Assembly (NCBI RefSeq): GCF_000787575.1 | Contig: NW_012236518.1 | Location: 310,001-374,000 of the forward strand | DNA: 64,000 nucleotides | Source: Acytostelium subglobosum LB1 | Taxonomy: Eukaryota > Evosea > Eumycetozoa > Acytosteliales > Acytosteliaceae | Reading direction: 5' to 3' | Part shown: positions 47,479 through 62,185 of the stretch, piece after piece | Layout of the letters: each line of letters begins with the position of its first letter | How positions within the stretch are numbered: the first letter of the stretch is position 1 | Program-made: the position numbers and the translations under genes | The notes under the pieces: model-generated | Database searches by the model: none | Told to the model about the DNA's origin: nothing | Seen by the model: the letters and a program-made list of their open reading frames with translations, nothing else

Positions 47479-49720
47479 ATGCAAGGTGGCTATTATACCA
47501 ACTCTATTGGTGGCGGTGGATGTATACTTGGAGGGTATATAAGTAGCACGAATGGAGCATCACCATTGTCACCAAACAAAGGATTTCAAAAGAGGATAAA
47601 CAATGGTCACCAGCGGTCCAATTCAACGCCTATCAATCTAGCTCCACCTCCCCAGATTTCAATGATAAAGCCACAGTCTCAACAACAACAACCTCACCAA
47701 CCTCATCAACCTACATTACAACATCTTCAAGTGGCTCCGGCTCCTGTGTCGCCGGCAGGACCGCCACCTCAGGCTCCACTACCACTTCCACAGCCACAGG
47801 CTCAGCCACAATCTCAACCTCAAACACAACTACAACAACAACAACAGCATCACCCTTCACCGCCATACCAACAACGTAAACCAACACATCATCATCATCA
47901 ACGCAACAACTCGACGGATGTAGCTAGGGAAGCAATGCAAGTGGTTGGATCATACGAGGACTTGGCATGGGAGGAAATATCTCTATGTTATCACAACTTC
48001 AACATGGTGGACAGTGAGGGCAAGGGCTACATCAACAGCTTTCAACAGTTGATCCAATATATCTCGTTGGTCTATCCGAGTGGCACACCGCCCACCTCGC
48101 AATTCCTGTTCTCAATGAACATCCTGTATCCTGGCGCTGTACCCATACAAGCGCAACAACAACCTAGCAACTTCCTCACACTTCAACAATTGATGTATAC
48201 GTACTCCCACGCCAAATCATTGATCAATGTGGCGGCTTCGATTACCACTGGGATGCGCAAGTTCACGCCACAACAGGCTGTCTACATTGTAGAGGTGTTC
48301 AACTCGGTCAAGGACAGTAGAGGTGGCGTGCCATCTCAGAAACTGGCACTATTTGGAGCGGACAAGTCCAAGCTACCATCAACAACCCTGCCATTCTATG
48401 AGTTTGTAAAGTACATTGGTCTCAACTATATACCATTCGAGAACCTATTCGTATGTATCGGTATCATTCATTCATTCTATCGATCGGTCACTGACTCGAT
48501 CAATCATTATATAGAAGTTCCAAAAGTCACCTGCCATCGAGGCACAGGCATCACCTGTCAAGGAGGTGGAAGAGTTTGAGGACTTATTCGCCAACTTCAA
48601 CAATGTTAACAACAACAATATCCAGAACTTGTTCATTATCCCAAACAACAATAACAATATCCCCAACAACATCCAAGCAAACAACGTCCAAGCCAACAAC
48701 ATCATCCAAGCCAACAACATCCAGGTCAACAACATCCAAGCCAATAACATCCAAGCCAACAACATCCAAGTCAACAATAATATAGCCAACACAAGCGGGA
48801 ATATTAGAATGTAAGTACATTCATTGGTCACCCCCATTCCAGCCTACTTACTCACAACATCATCATTACTTAGATCCCAACAACAACAAGGCAACAACAC
48901 AAACAAACAACATATATTCTCAGATATTGAGATACAATACTCTGAATTACAGACACAGAGTAAACTTGGTGAGGGTACATTCGGTCTGGTGTATAAGGGC
49001 ACTTGGCGTGGAAGTACAGTGGCAATCAAACAGATAAAGGTCCATGATGATGTGACTAATCAGGCATTGGACGAGTTCAGGAAGGAGTTGACCATCCTGA
49101 GTAAGCTACGACATCCCAACATCGTCCTACTGATGGCCGCATGCACACAGCCACCCAACCTCTGCTTTGTCACCGAGTACCTTTGTGGAGGCTCGTTGTA
49201 CGACGCGCTCCACTCCAAAAAGATACGTATGAACATGCCACTCTACAAGAAGCTGGGCATCCAGATTGCACAGGGCATGAACTACCTTCATCTGAGTGGC
49301 ATCATACACCGCGACATCAAGTCGCTTAACCTGTTGCTGGATGAAAACATGAACGTCAAGATCTGTGACTTTGGCCTGTCGCGCTTCAAATCAAAGTCCG
49401 CAGCGATGACCAAGTCAATCGGATCACCGATATGGATGGCGCCAGAGCTGTTGATGGGCAGTGACAACTACACGGAGAAAGTCGATGTCTACGCCTATGG
49501 TATCATACTCTGGGAGATTGGCACTGGCGAGCTGCCCTACTCTGGCCTTGACTCTGTTCAGCTGGCGGTGGCTGTGTCCACAAAGGGACTACGACCGACC
49601 ATTCCCTCGACTTGGCCAGCTCCACTACACCAACTCATTCAATCATGTTGGCACCAAGACGCCAACCAACGTCCTACATTCACACAGATATTGGCACAAC
49701 TCGATAAGCTCACAGTCTAG
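47479..49720 (+). CDS. Raf-like (TKL) protein kinase with EF-hand-like N-terminal region
   Basis: Three exons (47479-48450, 48515-48810, 48874-49720), 704 aa. The N-terminus is Gln/Pro-rich. Residues about 155-320 are a helical module with EF-hand-like FNMVDSEGKGYINSFQQLIQ and AVYIVEVFNSVKDSRGG. Exon 2 is an Asn/Gln/Ile spacer with a repeating NIQANN unit. The kinase domain (about 440-704) shows LGEGTFGLVYKGTWRGSTVA, IIHRDIKSLNLLLDENM, KICDFGLSRF, SPIWMAPELLMG, VDVYAYGIILWEIGTGELPY and SCWHQDANQRPTFTQIL. All catalytic residues are intact. HRDIKSLN and the SPIWMAPE loop are typical of the TKL group (Raf/MLK, dictyostelid Drk/Shk relatives). Confidence 0.9.
48660..48776 (+). repeat. In-frame ATCCAAGCCAACAAC repeat
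   Basis: A 15-bp unit coding I-Q-A-N-N recurs about seven times with C/G and A/T changes within the Asn-rich spacer of the Raf-like kinase. It expands the linker, not the catalytic part. Confidence 0.75.
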
Positions 49721-49768
49721 AGACATGTATGAGCATGATCCAGGATAGTTAAGTTATTATTAAACAGT

Positions 49769-49800
49769 GACAGGTGAGGCTAGGAGGTGCCTCCCCTGTC
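49769..49800. other. Inverted repeat between convergent genes
   Basis: GACAGG-T-GAGGC and GCCTC-C-CCTGTC form an 11-bp stem with one mismatch around loop TAGGAGGT. It is 48 bp past the kinase stop and 26 bp past the stop of the NlpC/P60 gene. Confidence 0.6.
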
Positions 49801-49825
49801 TTGTGTATTATTATCAAATGATTGA

Positions 49826-50350
49826 TTATCCACAGAATGATCGGCAGCCATAGTAGGACTCGGAGTATGGTGTGATGATGTGACAGTTCTCGCCAGTGTG
49901 TGGACACTCGGCAGCCTTGCCCTTGCCAATGTACATTACTACGTGGCTGGGACAGGGAGTCTCGAAGCAGTAGAAGAAGAGGTCGCCGGTCGTGCAGCCA
50001 GAGGTGTCGGTGGGGTGGCACTTGGACGAGCATGAACTGCCCTGAGCAATCTGGTTGTAGGTAGTGCGGCCAATGCCATGATAGCCAGCATCGTTGTAAG
50101 ATCGGTAGACAATGCCTGAGCAATCCATTCCTCCATGTCCACCACATGAGCAGTCCGTACCGCCCCACACATAAGGACAACCACAAGTAGCATAATGTTC
50201 TGCTTCAGTGGCAGCCTTGTCACATGTGGCAATTGGTAACTTTCCATACTTTGTAATGTAGGCTTCGAGATCAGTCTCATTGTAGGCCATTGCTTTGACT
50301 TGGTTTAAACAAATGGCAAATGCCATCAATGCAAGAAATATTTTCAACAT
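49826..50350 (-). CDS. Secreted NlpC/P60-family cysteine peptidase
   Basis: Intronless, 174 aa. Signal peptide: MLKIFLALMAFAICLNQVKA. The rest is one NlpC/P60 domain: CGCPYVWGGTDCS, the nucleophile in GGMDCSGIVYRSYNDAG, DLFFYCFETPCPSHVVMYIG with the catalytic His, and the third polar position near ECPHTGENCHI. Eight or more extra cysteines suggest disulfides, unusual for bacterial relatives. Family members cleave gamma-D-Glu-diamino-acid bonds in peptidoglycan peptides. A bacterivorous amoeba would use it to digest prey in the phagosome or medium. An intronless, bacterial-type gene fits old horizontal transfer, but codon use looks like the host. Confidence 0.9.
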   Translation of the reverse strand: MLKIFLALMAFAICLNQVKAMAYNETDLEAYITKYGKLPIATCDKAATEAEHYATCGCPYVWGGTDCSCGGHGGMDCSGIVYRSYNDAGYHGIGRTTYNQIAQGSSCSSKCHPTDTSGCTTGDLFFYCFETPCPSHVVMYIGKGKAAECPHTGENCHIITPYSESYYGCRSFCG

Positions 50351-50609
50351 TATTAATTATTTGTTTGATTGATTATTTGTACAAGATTATAATGGACGAT
50401 AGAAGATTAAGTTTGGTGATCTAGATTGAACGAAACAAATATCTTTGAGCTAAGATATTTTGAAATTTTCAAATATCTAAATTTAAACAAGTTCATCTTC
50501 ATCAGGAAGTCCGGCTCCATCTAACTTCAAAACGATTACTAATCTTTCAACTTTATTGTCTCACACTCTTTTGATCTCCTGGTTATTAGTCATATGATGG
50601 ATGATAATT

Positions 50610-51028
50610 TTAGGACCCTCCTAGAATAGTACGATCTGCATTCCCTATTATACCTCGGTTATTTGCAATGTCATCACCTGTTACGGGTTCAATCCTAAAA
50701 ATTAATTAATTATTAAAGTTATTTGAAATTAATTGTAAATAAATAAATAAATAAATTCTTAATTACCATTCTATAAAATCTCCATTCTTTGCCGGTGAAT
50801 AGGATTCAGAAGGTGTCCAAGTATCTTCCAATTGCAAAAATATCTTCTCAAAATTGGCACGATATCCAGATGGATTTCTGTAAGAAAAAAAATAATAAAA
50901 TTAGAGGATTATAATTATTAATTCTTTTAAAATCTATATATTTACTCTTCAGATAAAACCTGTTGGTATGCACACTGGACTTTAATAATAAATATTACTA
51001 TAAATAATAAAACTATGAAATTCTTCAT
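50610..51028 (-). CDS. Tiny secreted protein, AT-rich gene
   Basis: Three exons (51028-50946, 50877-50767, 50694-50610) join in phase to give 92 aa. Signal peptide: MKNFIVLLFIVIFIIKVQC. Mature part: AYQQVLSEENPSGYRANFEK, LQLEDTWTPSESYSPAKNG, DFIEWIEPVTGDDIANNRG and a short end (TILGGS). No cysteine in the mature part. The exons are more AT-rich than neighbours, and both introns are pure AT-type without the TCAA tetramers seen elsewhere. No family recognised. It is too fragmented for simple ORF finding, since each exon is under 40 codons. Confidence 0.7.
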
Positions 51029-51672
51029 TATTTTTTGTATTGATTGAATGATTGATTGATTGATTGATCAAATAAAAGATTAAATAAATAATTGATTGTT
51101 TATTATCATATAATTTATTATTTACATTATATTTATCGTCAATTTTTATGGTCGTTGTTACAAAACAATAACGTGGAAATAAAAATATAAATTATTGGGG
51201 TGATGTTGGCTTATTCGTTGTAATAAAGTCAATATTTATGCGTATTTTTGTTCACATTTGATTATTTTAAATTTGTATAATGGTCGCCACAAACATCACA
51301 TAAATATGGTATTCTAATTAAATGAGAAGAATTTTAGAGAGTCTTGATCTTTGATCATTCAAATTGAGTATAGAGAAGGCTCAAATTATTAATTTAGTTC
51401 GACCATTAATTGATTGATCTCCAAAGTGATTGGAAATATGAGATTCATTTTAAAATTGTCACAACTTAGTAGCTTCATTTCTTCAACAACTATTCAAAAA
51501 AAGGCGCGATTCTTGAGAAACAGTTAGAAAAGTTTGGATCAATCAATCAATCATATTCAACAACAACAACAACTTATTATTAATACCTAAGTATACATAG
51601 CTCAGTAGTAGGTGGTGGAAGTAGATTAGATAGAACAAATAGGTACATGATCATTCTTTGTTTGAAAAGAGA
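51029..51672. other. AT-rich divergent intergenic region
   Basis: Upstream regions of the tiny secreted gene and MCM3. It holds a (TGAT)n run at 51048-51066 and no coding-like frame. Confidence 0.5.
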
Positions 51673-54533
<2,861 letters not shown>

Positions 54534-54700
54534 TCGCCAGCCTGCCATGTTATTCATTCAATCATTCATTGTTGTTAGGTAACTCCGATCGACAATAAAG
54601 TGAACAAACATTTTGTACGAAACATGGATTGATAGATGGACGCCATTCATTTATTTGATTGATTGATTGAGTGAGTGGATGGATCTGAGTTTGTGTTTGG

Positions 54701-54728
54701 CAAACTGGATTCCAAATGCTCCAGTTTG
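54701..54728. other. Inverted repeat between convergent genes
   Basis: CAAACTGGA (54701-54709) pairs perfectly with TCCAGTTTG (54720-54728) over a 10-nt loop. It lies 167 bp past the MCM3 stop and 138 bp past the stop of the small minus-strand ORF. Confidence 0.55.
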
Positions 54729-54865
54729 ATTTGTTCGGGAAGGAGTAGTTGTTGCAACAACTTGGCAGCAGCTATTTAAATATGTACATTTGATTGATTG
54801 ATTGATTGATTATATTTTGTTGATATATGTTACAGACGCAAGTTGAACTGATTGATACATTATGA

Positions 54866-55114
54866 TCAGTTATCACGTCTGCCAAACAATGGAACGTTAA
54901 TGTAGATTGGGATATGACCACCATCAGCAGCATTGTTGTTATTGCAGAATGGATCTGATGTCACCTTTACCAGAGAGTCTGCTGGGAAGAACTTTGGTGA
55001 GAGCTCAGGTGATTGTTCATTGCCTGAGGGCACTTGTTGTTCCAACTTATATTGTTGATTCATCATTTGTTGTTGTTGATATTGATAATGTTGTTGTTGA
55101 GGCATGTGTAGCAT
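54866..55114 (-). CDS. Small Gln-rich ORF
   Basis: 82 aa from ATG at 55114: MLHMPQQQHYQYQQQQMMNQ, then QSPELSPKFFPADSLVKVTS and GGHIPIYINVPLFGRRDN. The second half has plausible protein composition and no simple-sequence bias, which supports a real gene. No domain recognised. It could be the 3' exon of a longer gene extending into the region to its right, although no upstream exon is evident. Confidence 0.5.
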   Translation of the reverse strand: MLHMPQQQHYQYQQQQMMNQQYKLEQQVPSGNEQSPELSPKFFPADSLVKVTSDPFCNNNNAADGGHIPIYINVPLFGRRDN

Positions 55115-56547
55115 TGTTGATTTAAACTTTAAGTATAATAATAATAATAAGAATAGCTAACTAATATTTGTATGATTATTGATGTAGGTTGGATGTTGTT
55201 GAATTAAATGACAACTAGCTCGTTAACTATGTTACTGTCACTGCTGTGTATGAATGATTGATTGATTGAATCAAAGTGTGTCTAACTGACAGTCTGTGTG
55301 ATTGTATGATTGTGTAATTGTACCAGGTAAGGGGTGAGGTTGAATCTATTCTATCTTTCTTTGTGTTGTGTGTGAAATGGTGGGTATAATTATATCTGTT
55401 TGTTTGATTGATTGAATGTTTGCTTTGTTGACAGGTGACAGCAGAATGAATGAATGTGTGAGTTTAAATTGTTGTTGTTGATTGTTTGTGTGTATCTGTG
55501 TTCTCGAAAGTTATTAAAGACAACCTAGAATTGTGTTTGTTTGCAATGTTCAACGTGGGTATTGACTATGTGTTTGATTGTTAGTTGGTTCGTTGTTGAC
55601 AACCATCACAAAACAACGAGTGAGTCCAATTAATAAATATTAAAGAATTGAATTACCAAAATAGGAATTTTTGCACTAGCCCCCCATTATTTTTTTGATA
55701 CCTAACCAAAAAAAGACATAACCAAGAAATATGATTGTGATATCATTTTTTAATATTAATATCCCCGACATGTCAGGGGAACCTTCAAGTGAAGGCAGTT
55801 GCTGGCTGATGCGGATAATGGGCTATGAATATTTGATCTAATCTCTCTTGATCATCGTTCAATGATAATCTATCTTGTAAAATATCTATTCCCATTGGCA
55901 AAAGAATACAACGAGAACAGAAATATAATGCTATGTGCATATCAAATGAGTCCTTGATCAGGGAGACAAAAGATATATTATGTCTTTGTGAAGTTACATC
56001 ACAATGTACAGAGGAAATATATGTTTGAGTCCTATCATTTCTCCTGGAACACCATAATTCTACTATCAGATTTACATTTCTTCCTAGGAATATTGGCTCT
56101 GTTTTGGAATTTGGCCGTCTCCAAATGAATAAAAGAGAAACTATCTTTCAAGATGTGCACTTATACAAGTTGCTCTCGGTGTCATGATATACTTAGTATT
56201 GTTCTATTATTTGTATAAATATAAAGTTGTAGTTGTTCAATATTGAGTTGTGGTTGTAGTCATTAACACAACTTGTAGATTCTTGACATTCTCAACCATT
56301 TTTAAAAAGATATTGTTGTTGTTGGATGGCGTGTTGGTGGGGGTGAGATTACAAACGGGAACAGAATGAGGTGAGACATGAGTTGCATTGCGATTGAGGA
56401 CTGATTGGTTGATTGAATGTTCGAATGAATGAGTGCGTCACTATTGTTACTGTTTGTGTGGTCTTGTAATAATAATAACTACTATAACTATTATAACTAT
56501 ATATATAAATAATTTAGAATGAATGTATAGTTAAATTATAACAAGAC
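55115..56547. other. Intergenic region holding an orphan frame
   Basis: The left third is AT-rich with TG/TGAT runs. At 55764-55780 CCCCGACATGTCAGGGG forms a hairpin, followed by CCTTCAAGTGAAGG; both abut the stop of an orphan minus-strand frame (55785-56147). The right third is the AT-rich promoter of the SulP gene. Confidence 0.45.
55785..56147 (-). pseudogene. Orphan coding-like frame without start codon
   Basis: A 120-codon minus-strand frame bounded by stops has no ATG near its 5' end. It translates to natural-looking protein: FIWRRPNSKTEPIFLGRNVN, LIVELWCSRRNDRTQTYISS, HCDVTSQRHNISFVSLIKDS, DMHIALYFCSRCILLPMGID and DDQERLDQIFIAHYPHQPAT. AAAG just before the frame could be an acceptor site, and ATG-started short frames lie upstream (MTPRATCISAHLER at about 56190), but no join is certain. 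It is either the last exon of an unrecognised gene or the remnant of one. Base composition is as AT-rich as the surroundings. Confidence 0.4.
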
Positions 56548-59500
56548 ATGATATCTCTTTCAACATTTTCAAACACTACTTCTACAACTGATCAACATGG
56601 TCATGTTGAACCAGAGATAAATACAAAGATAAAGAAGAAGTTTGAAGAGTCTATAACATACTTTACAAACGTTGTACAGACTATATTATTGGATGATCAA
56701 TCAAATAATGATCATGGACAACTACAAAGTATAAATAATATCTTGAATGATAGTCAACATCAACAACAACAACATCAGCCACATCATCGAAGGAGTATTG
56801 GATCAAGTTCAAACAATGACATTCAAGATGACCATGATGACCATGATGATGACGATGATGATCAAACTGGAAACAGAAGCATCCTCACAACATTATCAAC
56901 TCCATCACATGTATTGAGTGCTGGAAACAGCAATAATCAATCATTGTTTGCTAGTCCACCTCCAGAGTCTGCCAGCAAAACGAGGAAGAGAGAGAAACAA
57001 AGACTACTGGATACAATAATTTCACCAAAGTCCGATCAATCATTCACCATCCACGAGGATGGCTCATCATCACAGCATAGTAGTAGCAATGAGGACAATG
57101 GCAATGACCGTGACTCGTCATCTGATGACAAGGCTCATCATCATCGTGAGCCTACCAAAGCAGAGACACTGCATCAATTCAACAAGGCACTCTGGAAACT
57201 GAGCAGTCGACATCGTGAGCAACTCTACTTCTCCCTATCCTCTGTCCAAGATGGTGGTATCGTCAGCCAGTTGGTCACTCAAAGTTTGAACACCTTTGTC
57301 GAGGAGTGTTATCAAGGTATGATTGAATGATTGATTGATTGATTGATCACTACCTAACTGATCGTCCATATCCAGAGTTGACCAATAGGTTTGGAGACAA
57401 GTATAGCACTCAGATACAATTGTTAAAGATGGGTCGTGTGTCACCAGAGATTGGGATCAATGGAGCACCATCAGTGGAGACTTATACACCAGTTTATAGA
57501 GCCGCCGACAAGGATCTTAATATTGATCTTCGCTCAATAGTCAAACGAACATTCAAATCAATCAGAGACAAATATACAATATACGATGTATTATACTCAT
57601 TATTCCCAATCGCCACCTGGCTGCCGAGGTATGTACCATCCAACTTCCACCTTCCAACTACCAACTTCCACATTTACTCACTCATTCATTCAATCACTTA
57701 GATATAAGCTCAGGTATTTAAAGGATGACATATTGGCATCATTAACAATTGGATTCATGCTGGTTCCACAGGCTATGGCCTATGCCATTCTTGCCCAATT
57801 GCCACCGATCATTGGACTCTACTCTGCATTCATCTCACCAATTGTATACAGCTTCTTTGGCACTTCCAATGAGATCCATGTTGGTCCAGTGGCCATGGTT
57901 TCACTACTCATTCCAACGTATGTCCACTGGAACTATCCCAATCACTCAATCAATCACTCATTGATTCATACAATCATTCAATCATTCAATCATTCATAGG
58001 ATCGTCACTGCGACAGTTGGAACTGAGGATTATATAACATCAGCGGCATGTCTTTCATTGCTGACAGGTCTGATACTATTCTTCTTTGGAGTGTTCAAGG
58101 TTGGATTCATCATTGAGAACCTGTTGAGCAATCCCATCTTGTTGGGATTCATCCAGTCCGCTTCAATATTGATCATATTCAGTCAGTTGAAGAACTTCAC
58201 CGCCATCACTATACCACCGACATCCGCCACCATTGTAGATTACTTTGAGGCCATCATCGAGTATGCCTCAACCATCAACTGGTACACCGTACTAATTGGC
58301 AGTGGCAGTCTAGTCATACTCATTGCCGCCAAGTTCCTCAACAAGAAACTAAAGTACAACATACCAATGGCCGTCATCATCCTCGTCCTTGGCACATTAG
58401 TATCATACTTGGCCAACTTTAGCACAGTAAGTATCGTGGCATGATCAAGGCCGACCAATCAATCACATACTTACACATCATATCATAACAAACATAGTCA
58501 CTTGGTATCAAGACAATCAGTGATATACCATCTGGTATACCATCACCAAAGTTGGTGCCATTGACATTGACCAAGATAGCACATATGGTAGTTGGATCAT
58601 TCTTGATTGCTATATTGGGCTTTGTCGAGGCAGTCTCTGTCGGCAAGAAGTTTGCAGCATGTAGGAAGTACACAATTGATACAAGTCAAGAACTCGTCGC
58701 ACTTGGCATGTGTAACATCGTCCAAGCATTCTTCTCCGGTTACCCTACCACCGGTTCATTCTCAAGGACTGCCGTTGCATTCCAGGTATGTCCACACTCT
58801 CTCCAGGCGATCACAACACAATCACTCACTCATTCAATCACTCAATCACTTCAAACAGATGCAAGCCAAGTCTAGAATGACATCATTACTTAGTGGAGTG
58901 ATTGTTATGATGGTATTGCTGTTCTTGACACCATTGTTCAAACATACACCATTGTGTATATTGTCGGCGATTGTTATTGCTGCGGCTGTATCATTGTTTG
59001 AGTTCAAAGAGACAGTGGACCTGTATAGGAAGAAGGAGTACATTGGCTTCTTCCAACTGACATTCGTGTTCATCTTCACATTGCTACTGGGATCACAACG
59101 TGGCATCAGTATTGCATTTGTCGTGTCGATACTCCAGATCATATTCTTCTCGTCGCGACCCAACCTCGTCACACTGGGCCGCCTGCCCGGCACCATGGTC
59201 TTCCGCAACGTTAGTCACTACCCCGACGCCATCATCTATCCAGGTATCATGATCATTCGATTTGACTCGCGCATGACTTACTACACAATCAATCATTTCC
59301 GAGACCGTATGATCAAGATGCAGTTGGAGAGCACAAATGGCGCCACCAAAGTGATCATTATCGACTCGGTCAACGTCAGTTCGATTGACAGCACGGCGAT
59401 CGATGTTCTGGGCGACATGATCGAAGTGTACAATGACAGTGGAATCACTGTATTATGGTCTGATCTACGTCCAGTGATCACAAGAGTGATGCAACATTCT

Positions 59501-59665
59501 GGATTCATCAATCGCATTAACAAATCACATATATTCACTAGTACCAGTTCTGCAGTTGACTTTGCTCAAACAATATGTCATCAAGATGAGCAACAACAGC
59601 AGCAGCAACAACAACAACAACAGCAATCATTCCATCAGTTGGATGTGTTCAATCCCAATCAATAA
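56548..59665 (+). CDS. SulP/SLC26-family anion transporter with STAS domain
   Basis: Six exons (56548-57316, 57376-57628, 57702-57917, 58000-58426, 58498-58785, 58859-59665), 919 aa. The first 260 residues are a long Ser/Asn/Asp-rich cytosolic extension. The SulP core starts at DILASLTIGFMLVPQAMAYA and continues through PPIIGLYSAFISPIVYSFFG, VGPVAMVSLLIPT, FLIAILGFVEAVSVGKKFAA and the FSGYPTTGSFSRTAVAFQ signature. About 12 hydrophobic segments are visible. The C-terminal STAS domain includes VIIIDSVNVSSIDSTAIDVL. A poly-Gln run ends the protein. Likely plasma-membrane or vesicular sulfate/anion exchange. The long N-terminal extension is unusual for the family. Confidence 0.93.
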
Positions 59666-60258
59666 CAAATATAACAATCAATCATTCCAGGTCAATCCAC
59701 AGTCGTCTGTGTTTGTTGTGATTGAGTGGTGTGTGAATGGCAAGACTAGGGGGTATCTTGGGATACAGATAAGAATGGGAACTTTAGTATACCCCTCAGA
59801 TTGATGCCCATTCATGGTGCAACAACCATTCGTTCGTTCATTGGGCATCCATCTGGTATTGTATCTTAATTATTTCTGAAAGTATTAATAAATATTTAAG
59901 AATTATAAAAATATTTATAAATATCCATTAATATATAAATAATACTTTATTCGAATTTGTTACGTATACCAAAGTATATATTTATAAATAATATAGATAT
60001 CTATAAATATATTATCTACCTCTTCAATCAAAGACAACTTCGGATTACTTTTCCATCAACATTCATTTTGAGCTCCGACTTCAAGACGACGTTCCCAATC
60101 CAAGTGTAGTTTTTTTTCAATTCGTCGAGTCAGTTCACATTCATCGAGAACCCACTCAACAACGCACATTCATTCATTCATTATCATTCCCATCTATTAT
60201 TATTACTTTATTGTTATAACAATACAATACATATACTATATATATATAATATACAATT
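59666..60258. other. Intergenic region with an inverted repeat
   Basis: GGGGTAT (59750-59756) and ATACCCC (59789-59795) form a 7-bp stem 85 bp past the SulP stop. The rest is very AT-rich and is the promoter of the arginyl-tRNA synthetase gene. Confidence 0.5.
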
Positions 60259-62059
60259 ATGGACCAACAGTGTTTAGAAGCAATTGCTACACAGATATCA
60301 CAATTCTCTGAAATACCTGTAGATCAGGTGATTCAATGCATTGAGGTACCAAAGAATAGGGACCTGGCAGATCTCGCACTGCCAGTGCCCCGTATGAACA
60401 AGTTCAAGAAGCTGGCAGGCAACCCTGCTCAGCTGGCCGCTGACTATGCCGCCAAGTTTGTCGTCGGCAACATCATCCACGAGGTCACCGTCGCCGGCAC
60501 CTACATCAACTTCAAGGTCAACCGTGTGATGCAGACACAGTCCATTCTGAAACAGGTGTTGTCCCTTGGCGACAAGTACGGCTCGACCACTCAGGGCGCC
60601 GGCAAGAAGGTCATCATCGAGTTCTCCTCGCCCAACATTGCCAAGCCCTTCCACGCCGGTCATCTCCGTTCGACAATCATTGGAAACTTCATTGTCAACA
60701 TCCACAAGACGCTCGGCTACGACGTCACCTCGATCAACTACCTCGGAGACTGGGGCAAGCAGTATGGTCTGCTGGCCATCGGCTTTGAGCGTTTCGGAAC
60801 AGAGGAGGAGCTGCAGAAGGACCCAATCAAGCATCTGTTCGATGTCTACGTCAAGATCAACGCCGAGGCAGAGTCTGACCCAACCATCCACGACGCCGCT
60901 CGTGCCTACTTCAAGCGCATGGAGGAGGGAGACAAGGCTGCACTCGCCGTCTGGTCTCGTTTCCGTGACTTCTCCATCGAGAAGTACAAGACCATCTACG
61001 ATCGTCTCAACGTTCACTTTGACGTCTACTCTGGCGAGAGTCAGATGTGCGATGGCATGGTCACCGCCTACCAAAAGCTCGAAAGCATGGGACTCGTTCA
61101 AGACTCCCAAGGTGCCAAGATTATCGATCTATCTGTAACTATCATCTGAATGGAAGTCAAGTTGAGGTGTTGTTCGCGACAGTTTAAACTAACATTCAAT
61201 CACTCAATCATGTCAACATCAATAGACTGGAAAGCCAGACCTTGGAAAGGTGTTAGTAAAGAAGACTGATGGATCAACTCTTTACATCACTCGTGATATC
61301 GCCGCTGCATGTGGACGTAAGGAGCAGTACAATTTTGAGAAGATGGTCTACGTCGTTGCCTCGCAGCAGGAGCTGCATTTCCGTCAGCTGTTCAAGATCC
61401 TCGACAATATGAAGCTCGAGTGGGTCAAGGACCTCACGCACATTGGTTTCGGCATGGTCAAGGGCATGTCCACACGTAAGGGAACCGTCGTGTTCTTGGA
61501 GCAGATCCTGGAAGAGTCAAAGTCAATCATGTTGGAGACGATGAAGAACAACGAGGCAAAGTTTGCCGAGATCGAGAACCCCGAGGAGGTCGCCGACATC
61601 ATTGCCGTGTCGGCCGTCATCATGCAGGACTTCTCTGCCAAGCGTCACAAGGACTACGAGTTCAACTGGGACCGTATGCTCAGCTTCGAGGGCGACACTG
61701 GCCCCTATCTCCAGTATGCCCACGCTCGTCTGTGCAGTATCGAGCGTAAGACTGGCGTCACACTCAACCCAGAGGCCGACCTCACTCTCCTGGTCGAGCC
61801 AGAGGCCTACGCCCTGGCCTCGGTCATCCAGCGTTATCCCGAGGCTGTTCAGACTGCCTTCACCTACAACGAGCCAAACACCGTCGCCACCTACCTCTTT
61901 GATCTGTGCCACGCCTTCTCGACGGCCCACAACGTTCTGTGGATCAAGGATCGCGAGCAGGCCCTCGCTGAGGCTCGTTTCTCCCTGTTCACCGCCGCCA
62001 AGCTGGTCCTGGCCAACGGATTGCGTCTGCTTGGTCTCCGTCCACTCGAGCGTATGTAA
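60259..62059 (+). CDS. Arginyl-tRNA synthetase, cytosolic
   Basis: Two exons (60259-61134, 61226-62059), 569 aa. Class I motifs: HIGH-type KPFHAGHLRSTIIGN and KMSKS-type MVKGMSTRKGTVVFLEQIL. The anticodon-binding DALR domain ends DREQALAEARFSLFTAAKLV and GLRLLGLRPLERM. The N-terminal Add-1 domain (FSEIPVDQVIQCIEV) recognises the tRNA D-loop. No targeting signal, so it probably serves the cytosol; a mitochondrial form is not seen here. High, even GC3 marks strong expression. Splicing is phase 0 with a GTAACT donor, the least typical donor in the window. Confidence 0.96.
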
Positions 62060-62185
62060 TAAACAAAGAGGAGAGCTGTGCTGTGTTTCACCAATCTCCT
62101 GGCAGGGCACTCTTGTCGCTGCCTTGGCTTTTCTTTAAAGACTTTAATCAATCAATCATCGATGACTTCCAGTACTTTATTCCCA
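62060..62185. other. Short convergent spacer with weak hairpins
   Basis: AGGAGA (62069-62074) and TCTCCT (62095-62100), then GGCAG (62101-62105) and CTGCC (62119-62123), form two weaker stems between the arginyl-tRNA synthetase stop and the stop of the minus-strand gene. Confidence 0.35.

Noticed and set aside
50640-50695. A GGTTCAATCC-like tRNA T-arm
   Set aside because: No acceptor or anticodon stems pair around it, and it is exon 3 of the tiny secreted gene on the minus strand.
60298-61110. 270-codon minus-strand frame
   Set aside because: It is the antisense of the high-GC arginyl-tRNA synthetase exon; the plus strand carries the conserved motifs.
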